Shown here piece after piece: positions 56,146-64,000 of a stretch of DNA of 64,000 nt; within the stretch, counting starts at the first letter, position 1; the number at the start of each line of letters is the position of its first letter. The translations under genes and the position numbers were made by a program. This stretch comes from Plumapathes pennacea. Its lineage: Eukaryota; Cnidaria; Anthozoa; Antipatharia; Myriopathidae. The stretch is taken from the NCBI GenBank assembly GCA_964036295.1, contig OZ038466.1, positions 18,223,097-18,287,096 of the forward strand, in the 5' to 3' direction. The notes under the pieces were generated by a model, which was given only the letters and a program-made list of their open reading frames with translations, was not told the origin of the DNA and made no database searches.

Positions 56146-59100
56146 CTGTAACTGAAAGAGAAGTATCCAGAAAACAACTTAGAATCAATATCTATATCTG
56201 GAACTAACTGGCGCTTAGCCGTTACATTTTCTTACCTTTCTCCTTCACGCTATCACACGTTTTGTATTCTTCAAGCAGAATCCCTTGCACTGCGCTGCCA
56301 TATCTGTTGGTCACATGACACGTGTACAACCCAAAGTCCTGCTGGGACTGAGGTCTGACGATCAGGAAATCGTCCAGCTTTTGTATGTACTCTTTATCTA
56401 TAGACTCGCCTTCTTTGCTCCAGCTGTAAGAAACCTTCTGTTTGCTTTTTGCATAGCAACGTAGTACCACCGTTATCTCAAGAGGACATGCTACTTTCGT
56501 TGTTGATACCTCTACAATTATCCTGGGATTTAATGCTGTTGATAACATGAGAAAATAGCATATATAACAAATGTAAAATATTTTTTGGAACATTTAAGAT
56601 TTTCATTATGCGCACGATATGAAAAAGCATCAATCTGACATTCTGACTGAATTATTGGAATCTTATCACGATCATTTGGATTATGACTTCGATACGTTCT
56701 TGACCACAGCTAAAGCAGTCAATAAATAATGCAATTACCCGTTCACAATTGTGTACCTTTCGTCAGTGCAACATCGGCAATCAACACTGGTTCTCCTTCT
56801 CTGGCTTTCTATAACGAGCAGAATTCAAGAGTAAAGATTGTTAGTTTTTAAAGAAGCGGAAGTGGAAAATGACAGCCAAACTCACTACACATTCAACCGT
56901 TTATTCCCAAGCTTTGAAGACAAATTCTCCCAATCCTTCAAAAAGAACATGTATGAGCGATGTAGTGAGAATTGTTAGTTTAATATGAACTAGCTATATA
57001 TCAAACGCCAAGTTCTCTTTACTGTGAGATACATCTCTGGCAAGAGAAAAAACTAATTGAAGTCGATCATTTATGAGAGTGAAAGGGTTTGATCCAAAGA
57101 AAAAAGAAACATAAAATCAAAATTATTCCCACGCCCTGCGTGGGTACTAATCTGAACACCATGTCGTTTTTTAATGTTTTTCGTTCGTTCGTTCGGCTGC
57201 GCCTCGAGCAACTCTTACGCTTCTTTCGTGCTCTCCAAACTTCCCGCGTGCATCCATAACTCGATATACGCACGCTAAGCATGAACCAATTCTTAATTAG
57301 TAAACTAGAAATTGTTATGATTATTTTGTCAATTTGGCACCAGGAAAAGAATGTAATTTATTGCTGCATTTCCTTTTGCATTTTTGAATTAGCAGTTTAG
57401 CTGTACTTTATACATTACTGTGTATAAAGTAATGTTCAAAAGAGATTTACTGTGTTAGTTAGCTGGTGTGGGCAGAAAAAAATTGCCATGATCTAAACAA
57501 GTTCAATTAGATAATGCCCTGACAAGTCAATGCCTTCAGTAGACTGAAAGTCAAAAATCATTTGCAAAGATACATAATTATAACAGCCAAACAAGTCAAT
57601 TTGCATTTACCACAGTTAGTTTCATTTTACTTAGGCCAGTTCTTTACTAGCATTACTTTCTTCCTTTTCCTAGATAGAATTAGTAATGACATTTTATTAC
57701 GTTTTCTTTTGAACAAGTTTTTTTTCCATGCAGCTGCATGACATTAATTTCTGGTGAGATATTGTCTAAACTGTTACCCCAACACAATCTACTTCCCCCA
57801 CCCATCTATCTCCAGCAGAACACACTTTTTAAATTATAGACTTTGATGCTTGTTTTGCTTTTCATAGGTCCCTAAATATCAAGACAAACATGAAGTTCAC
57901 CAAGTCCAACTGGAAAAAGTATCTTTCTGTGATTTGGAAGAGTTAGTTTATATCCACATGACATGGGAAATGAGACTTTTTTAAGATAAGATGGCATGGG
58001 AATTTGTGTGTTTGTACATGTACTAGGCAACACATGCAACAATTGAGAACTTCTGAGAAGTATAATGTAACCTACAGGTACTCAGTATTTTATCAATGAA
58101 TGTAGTGCAAAGACTGGTTCTGTATACTTTCATGAGACAAAATAAATTACTGTAAAATGGACATGGCCATGACGAATAATATCGTGAGAACTTCCTTCTT
58201 CTAAGACCACCCTACATACTATATAATAAAATTACTGTACTCTTCAAACAGTAATGGGACCCGGGGGGGGGGGGGGGTACTATGCCATATAGGTATGTGC
58301 CGCCCCAAAGTGTGTCGTTTTCAAACATATTTAGTCTGAAATAGGGTATCGAATTTGTGTTTTTGGCCTGGGATAATTAAGGTATGATTTTAATAGAAAT
58401 GTGTCGCAGCGGACAATGCACGGCAAATGGAAGAAAAAACAGGGCGGAAATTGTTGCAAAAGAAGTAAATCTCTAAAATAGGCCTGAAATAGGGTATACA
58501 TTTTGGAGTCAAGTTTGAAATAGGGTATAGTAAATCAGATGAGTACTCCCCGGAATGGACACATGCCAATATCATGTAAATGCAAATATATTGTCATCTG
58601 CCTTTAATTACATTATATTTATTGAGATACATGAGAGCTCTTAGCAATGTCATACATAATCGATTACTTGGGCGTGGGGCCGGCTCTGCGAATATTGTAT
58701 TTCTAGTATATAACATACCCCTGGTGTCCTTAATACGATGGCTCTTTCATAGACGCTGTAAATTTTCCCCTTCTCCAGCTCAGCATTTTCGTACCCCTTA
58801 ACGATACTTCCATCTCCGACGACGACAGACGGCGAAGACCAATCAATTGAATATGAGTTGACGGCTGCCGTGATGTAGTAGTCAATGTTGTTGTCTTGCG
58901 AGTATTTGTAGTTCCCCAAGTTTAAATCCGGTGGCAATCCCTTACTTTCTCCACCGGTCTTATGGACGATCACTTGGTATGCGCTGCAAATTAGTACAGA
59001 CTTATTGATGCAAATACATATTTGGGTGCAAATGGATTTTGGGTTCTACTTCTTTTTAACTTTCAGGCTTATGCAACAATAAAGTCCTTAAGACTGATTT

Positions 59101-62100
59101 ATTTGATACGTTTTATAGAATTTTGTGCGCCTACGGCAGGCTTCACGAATTAAAATACAACCCTAGACCTCTGCCAAGACAGGGTCGTTCAACCGAGTAA
59201 CTCTACACTGTACGTAACACTAATCCTAACCAATAGAAAAAAGGTGAAAAGACCATGGATTGCTATTCTTTACATAAAAATGACCTCGGATTAAAAAAAC
59301 ATAATTAGTAAAAACGTTAATATAACGTGGACAAAATGTCATTATGCCTTCATGAGGGGCAGCATAAAAACCAATAATTTGTCAAATAGTCACTGGCAAC
59401 TATTTTGTAGCCAGTTACCTTATTTCGCCATTGAGATCACTGGCCTACCAGAGCGTTACGTTCACTGCCGTATCTTCGGTATTAATCTGTGCTACCTTGG
59501 CTACGCTGACAGGCGGAGGAACTAAAGCAAACAAACAAACAAAAAGACATAAAACAAACAAACAAACAAACAAACAAACAGCATACACACAAACATACAC
59601 ACAGTCTAGTGAATGTTAATCACACGGATGCAGGATTTGTTCTAACAACTTTTAAAAAGCATATAAGCATTTTTTATTATTTAAGTCTGTAAATGAAGCT
59701 AATCTTTTTTGAAATTTTTTGTGTTCGAATCCAAGCGGAGTGAAACTTTTCACTCGAAAACGAATTAAGTTAAAAAAGGAAGTAAGCCTCCAAACTGGCG
59801 CGTCGACACCAGGCGCCACTCCGTTTTCGGAGCTGCGCTATTAAACTCCGTCAATGTAAGACGGCTTGTTTGCAAATATGTAAAAAAAAAATGCTTACCA
59901 TCTGTTAAGGTTGATGCAGTAGCAGTGCAGGTTTGGGCGGAAATACGAAACTTGTACACCGTGCCTGGTGTTAAACCAGTAACTGTGCCATGCAAAGGAC
60001 TGGCTGGAAATGTCTTCTCGTTACTGTCCCTAAAAGACTTATCATACGTTTTAGATCCTTCCCATTTGATCTGTCGAGAAACAAACACAAAATGAACAAA
60101 GGAAAAAAAAAACGGCTGAACAGTCGTTATTGTCTGTTTAATTTATTGCGTTCGCTAAGCAAAAACAAACAAACTAAGGAAAGAAAACAACGGAGGAACA
60201 CACTTTACTCCTTCACTGAGCTTAACTGGTGCTGAGTGGGTTTCCTAATTGAACAACAATTTCAATTGTAGTAGCAAATTCGTATTTAGCATGCTACCTA
60301 AACATCCCAGGAAACCTAAATCGATGTTATAGGTGAGACGCGGCACTGCTCGTTGAAGACTGACATTCATCACGATGGTAGGAAAGGTTTATTTAACATT
60401 TTGAGGAATGTGCCACATCAGATAGTGCTTTTGCTCAAATCATGCGGAGGGACCAACTCACCGTGTATGTCTGAATGTCATCAGCGAGTCGATCCGGTTT
60501 TATCCATTTGAGAGTCATTTCCCGGGATTTGGTTTCAGATGACACGACTCTAAGATCACGTGGTGCGGTTGGCACTGTAAAACAGATAACGTTCATGTCA
60601 TTGGACGCCCAACCTCAAAACTCACACACGTACAGCGTTTACCTTAAATTAAAATCAAGATAGTTTCGAAGCATTTGGCAAGTAAACCAACCTGCGGTTG
60701 TTCTTTCGACAGGAAAACTATCAGGCCCAGATCCAGCAGACGTGTAAGCTTTAACTTTGACGGAGTACTTGTTACATGGGGTCAAGCCTGTCAGCAATAT
60801 CGACTCTTCGGTTGTGTTCGTTTGAACGACTGTAGGGTTCCCCCTTCGTACTCGTTGCTGTTGTGTGGAGCTGCAAGTTACTTCATAAGCGACAACAATT
60901 CCATTGCTCTCGTTTCTCGAAAGTAGTCGCCATGACACGTTAAAAGCTGTATCGTTAAACTCGTCAACTACAAGACCACTTGGCGCGAAACTAGGAGCTG
61001 AGGAGAACAAGATCAAGAAATATTACAACAACAATGAACAAACGTTTGTTAATGTTTAAATTTTACAATTAGATCAAAGCAGCATGGCAGCTGTGAGCTC
61101 GCGAATTTGTAAAACTTTTAGTACTTGTACTTTTTTTTTTTTTTTTTTGCGGGAGTAGGTTTTTGATAGAACTGGCTCAAGGCCACATTGTAAAATTTGC
61201 TCAGTTTTAGGAATGTGGAAGTTCGCATCCGTTTCCGCGGGCTTCCACTATTGCTGAACCGCGTATTCGATTTTATAGTCTCACTTTTGAAAACTCTCAC
61301 ACAAGGCGGCATGCGGCCGCCATGTTAGTGGAACTCGGAACACGAAATGAACCTGATCTTTGAATCAGCTTGATGTTATGTTACTTCACATCTTTCGCAG
61401 TGCCAATTTTAAAATGTCTCGCGAAGGAAAACTTTATGATCCAGACACAAGCGCGTGTCACACGGCTTTGTTGTCACGGTATTCAAACGTCCATAGCTCC
61501 AGAATTTTGCTTTAAGTCTTAAGGCATAATAGTTTTGAGCTATCAGTGTACTGGACTTATGGGATACGTTACTTTTGAAATGGATTTTTTTATCACGTCA
61601 CATGCAAACCAAGAATTGAAATACCTGACTAATTTGCAAACTGTATGAACTTGTAAACATTCACCGGAAATGGATATTTTTTGGATTTTTTTATAGCCGA
61701 GAGATTCAATATCTTTCGGTCTAGTATCTTCCAAGCCGTACTATCACTACAGAAAATTTGGCGGATACTAAACCAACGGCTTTAGATTTGTTTACGATAT
61801 ATAACGCCATCGGTGCCAATGATTGTTTGACCTTCATGGCACCACGCCAAAATGTCGCAATAACAACGCAAAACACAGCAGTGTGAAACATAATCGATGT
61901 CAGAATCAATGGCCAAACAAACTTTGAACCCATGAAAACCTTCAAAATGAGAACACGTTCCGAACAAAAATATGGTCGCAAAAACTACGACAACATCTTT
62001 TTAAAACTGCGTTGTTCGACACACACTGTAACGCGACCTTCGTCATGCCCTAATTTGGAAAACCGCAACTGCTTTATTTAGAAATCTATTATTGACAACA

Positions 62101-63679
62101 GATGGACATAGGGAGGTACAGAGTGATTTTAAAACCTCGCAATCCCACAAGTGGGATCGCGAGCTAATAAAAATAGAGGCATTCCCATATGACTGTCGAA
62201 AGTAATCGTGTGATTGCGTTGCTTTTGCGTTTGCTACGCTTTTGGATTGGTCCAAACAAGTTCGGAAGTATTCTTGATCAATCAGGAACAAAAGCAAATT
62301 AAACAGGAGTAGGATCTTCTCATGTAATCAAGCAACTAGTGATGACGTTTCCCAGCACTGTTGATTGGTTTCTTCTTCAAAGTGAAACCATTAAAAACAA
62401 AACTTACTGCGTCTTATGATTGGTTGAAAGTGTTTCGTACAGCCTCGCAGTGGGAAGAATAATAACACACACTTCCGACCTTCAACAAACACTGAGAGCA
62501 ACCAGCTGAAGTTCCACAAACATGAAAAGCCGGATTATTGTGCCAGTTGCTATATTGGTGTTGGTATTGCTATTGCTGTTGAAATCTTTGTCGCGTGCTT
62601 GATCTGCTGATGATAACAGCATGAAGAAACACCGTCATCCTATACCAACCAAGTGGAAGCTACTAGTCGTTGTTATCGCTCATAACACGCGTTATTCCAA
62701 CCGTTTAACAATAAAATTGTGTTATGTCGTGAGATTTGATAGCTCAAAAAATTATCATCTGAGATAGCTATAAATTGCTAAGGCCCACTTCAAACGCTGC
62801 TCTTCTGATGTGCCGAGTCTAATGCAAATTTGTTCAAACAGTGGTTTTTGCACATATCCGTTGTGTTTGGCGCATGCGAGGAGCGACGTCTGAATCGGGA
62901 CTAAACTATACATACTGTATGTATTTGTAATGAAAGTTGGTATCTCTTGGGTGTGATTAACTTAAATAAGCTTGTCTTACCATACTCGGGGACAGACTTG
63001 ACTATATTACTTTTGGGTCCTTCTTTGATGGTGGTTGCGCTTAAATGAAACGAATATGTTGTATATATGATGTACTTAGTTTGATTGAAAGGTTTGCAAG
63101 TTTGGTTTCTTCGTCGTACACGCATCGTAAACTGTTTTTATTCCGAGTTTTTAGAATTTCCTGTTAAATTCAGATTTTCTCCAAAGAATTACGAAAGTCG
63201 GGTTTTTATTTCATTGTGATTTTGGTGCCCACGCGAAATTGCGTCTGAAAACCCTATGGAGCCACCTTAAATCCTCAAATTGGAACAGTTAAAAAAAGCA
63301 AAACTAAGATATATTGTTGCAGTGATTTTTGTCGAGCTCGTGATTGATGCATTAAAAATCACTCCTGTTCATGATTGACAAAGCCAAAAGTGTCCGATTA
63401 ACTATTTTAATGTAGGAATTTATGCAGCAGCCATACTCGAGAAAAACGGAAATATTTACCGTCCTCTTTGGTCTTGACAGTTTTCTCTACACTGTACGGA
63501 CCAACTCCTTTATCGTTTTTCACTTGAACGCGAATCTTATATTCGGTCCACTTCTTCAGCGAGTCCAGTTCAACTGTAAGCGTTGTGCTCCGCACTGCCT
63601 TCACTAATTCTGCCCCTCCGTCAGGTCGGTAGGAAATCTGGTATCCTTGCAATGGTCCATTAACTTTGTCAGTTGGCTT
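55838..63679 (-). CDS. Gene C: third receptor paralog, 5' part beyond the window
   Basis: Exons: 63679-63460 (FN3-2 second half), 60997-60692 (FN3-3), 60574-60462 and 60070-59899 (FN3-4), 59521-59419, 58983-58719 and 56808-56757 (RPTP-like module and linker), 56535-56236 (Ig), 56145-55838 (TM and tail). GT-AG sites and phases hold at every junction, and no stop interrupts the frame. It is more divergent than A and B are from each other. FN3-3 has nine extra codons (QQQRVRRGNP region), FN3-4 lacks nine codons in its F-G hairpin, and the linker has two extra codons. Introns carry two Helitron-like elements. The discoidin, Ig1 and FN3-1 exons should lie to the right of 64000. Confidence 0.82.
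56236..56535 (-). CDS. Gene C membrane-proximal Ig domain
   Basis: VACPLEITVVLRCYA, VSYSWSKEGESIDKEYIQKL, DFGLYTCHVTNRYGSA. One codon longer at the start (ALNPRIIVE) than A. Phase 1-1. Confidence 0.9.
56757..59521 (-). CDS. Gene C RPTP-like module and linker (exons 59521-59419, 58983-58719, 56808-56757)
   Basis: AYQVIVHKTGGESKGLPPDL, DYYITAAVNSYS, KIYSVYERAIVLRTPG, then KAREGEPVLIADVALTK. The donor after the second exon (GGG|GTATGTTATATA) is only 12 bases from the end of a Helitron-like insertion (57127-58706). Confidence 0.75.
57127..58706 (+). mobile_element. Helitron-like insertion in gene C, CTAG end
   Basis: Starts TCCCACGCCCTGCGTGGG (a 5' hairpin) and ends TTGTATTTCTAG, the same 3' terminus as family 1. 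Genes A and B lack it. About 1.58 kb; includes a poly-G tract and GAAATAGGGTAT repeats (58260-58550). No coding region recognised. Confidence 0.65.
58260..58555 (+). repeat. Poly-G tract and GAAATAGGGTAT repeats
   Basis: A G run followed by three AAATAGGGTAT-type units, the inverse of the block at 11.72-11.98 kb, carried inside the Helitron-like insertion. Confidence 0.6.
59530..59600 (+). repeat. (CAAA)n simple repeat
   Basis: ACAAACAAACAAACAAACAA units in the gene C intron, in the same position as the CATA and CAAA tracts of genes A and B. Confidence 0.75.
59899..60574 (-). CDS. Gene C FN3-4 (exons 60574-60462, 60070-59899) with shortened F-G loop
   Basis: The first half has APRDLRVVSSETKSREMTLK; the second has KTYDKSFRDSNEK, GTVYKFRISAQTCTATAST. 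Nine residues present in A (around SCGEGTFSS) are missing, which would truncate the F-G hairpin. Confidence 0.83.
60692..60997 (-). CDS. Gene C FN3-3 with nine-codon insertion
   Basis: FAPSGLVVDEFNDTAFNVSW, then TCSSTQQQRVRRGNPTVVQT where A has TCSSSSAVVQT. The insertion is basic (RVRR) and sits in a loop between strands. Frame is preserved. Confidence 0.85.
61074..62167 (+). mobile_element. Helitron-like element, family 2, in gene C
   Basis: Starts TCAAAGCAGCATGGCAGCTG after host A and ends GCGAGCTAA before host T. Genes A (5035) and B (29955) show the empty site TTAGA|TAAAA. A 13 bp-arm hairpin (62136-62163, one mismatch) ends immediately before the terminal CTAA, the textbook Helitron 3' layout. 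No Rep/helicase gene. Confidence 0.8.
62168..63459. other. Gene C intron remainder, no gene seen
   Basis: Intron between FN3-2 and FN3-3. It aligns in part with the same introns of A and B up to about 62450 and is unique beyond that. A 26-codon plus-strand frame at 62522-62602 (MKSRIIVPVAILVLVLLLLL...) is hydrophobic but has no other support. Confidence 0.45.
63460..63679 (-). CDS. Gene C FN3-2, second half
   Basis: DKVNGPLQGYQISYRPDGG, VELDSLKKWTEYKIRVQVKN and KGVGPYSVEKTVKTKEDG. Same 220 nt length and 0-1 phase as gene A. Its presence here and in A shows the gene B absence is a loss. Confidence 0.87.
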
Positions 63680-64000
63680 CTGTACGGAAAATCCAAAAGT
63701 TGTAAATAACAAAGTATTCAAAGACATCCATCCCTCCTCTTCCCCACAAAAGAAATGAAAATGAAAACAAAAAAACAAAACAAAACAAACAATGACATTA
63801 ACAACATCAACAACATCAACAACAAAGATCTAATGTTTTGCATCTTTCTCGACTCGAATCTCTTCATTCAAACTAGAATGACCGAAATTTCTCCCAATTG
63901 GCCTTGACTGCTTGGTCTCGACACACCCTAACTGTTCATCATCATTAGTATCAGCAAAATTGGTGAATTGCTAGATGCTCCAGATCTTAATTCCACACAT

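Overview
The window is eukaryotic nuclear DNA, most likely from a cnidarian and probably an anthozoan such as a coral. That assignment is my inference. It rests on AT-rich sequence, short exons with GT-AG introns, many small foldback and terminal-inverted-repeat elements, and a discoidin / Ig / fibronectin III receptor family on one strand. No bacterial operons, rRNA, tRNA or CRISPR array were seen.

The core is a head-to-tail array of three paralogous receptor genes, all on the minus strand, so each reads from high to low coordinates. Gene A (15543 to 674) is complete. I can place 20 exons with GT-AG boundaries and matching phases, and they sum to 4206 nt, exactly 1401 codons plus a stop. The order is a signal-sequence exon built from three repeated cassettes, three discoidin (F5/8 type C) domains, Ig, four FN3 domains, a module like the membrane-proximal ectodomain of MAM-type receptor tyrosine phosphatases, Ig, one transmembrane helix and a short tyrosine-bearing tail. 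There is no kinase or phosphatase domain. Gene B (about 50164 to 26182) has the same plan but lacks both exons of FN3-2, has a disrupted signal exon and a shifted acceptor for the last exon, and its introns carry large transposons. Gene C (63679 to 55838) runs off the right edge; FN3-2 (second half) through the tail is present and open.

Between the genes lie debris of further copies: a fused, frameshifted Ig + TM remnant at 22.9-24.0 kb and an orphan signal exon at 53.9 kb. Upstream of both A and B, on the plus strand, is a decayed multi-exon gene of a family I do not recognise. Its duplication shows that the tandem unit included this head-to-head neighbour.

The rest is mobile DNA. Because the paralogous introns align, many insertions can be read against an empty site in a sister copy. 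They include Helitron-like elements (TC...CTAG or TC...CTAA, A|T target), a 5.8 kb PIF/Harbinger-like element (TTA duplication, Myb/SANT relic, possible transposase start) with a 3.9 kb TTAA-flanked foldback nested inside, a second 4.3 kb TTAA-flanked element carrying a related gene fragment, and several MITEs.

The strongest leads are the receptor family itself, with paralog-specific gain and loss of tail tyrosine motifs and a frame-neutral domain deletion, and the pair of TTAA-flanked elements sharing an unrecognised gene fragment. A role in self/non-self or microbial recognition is plausible from architecture and tandem copy number but is not shown by the sequence.
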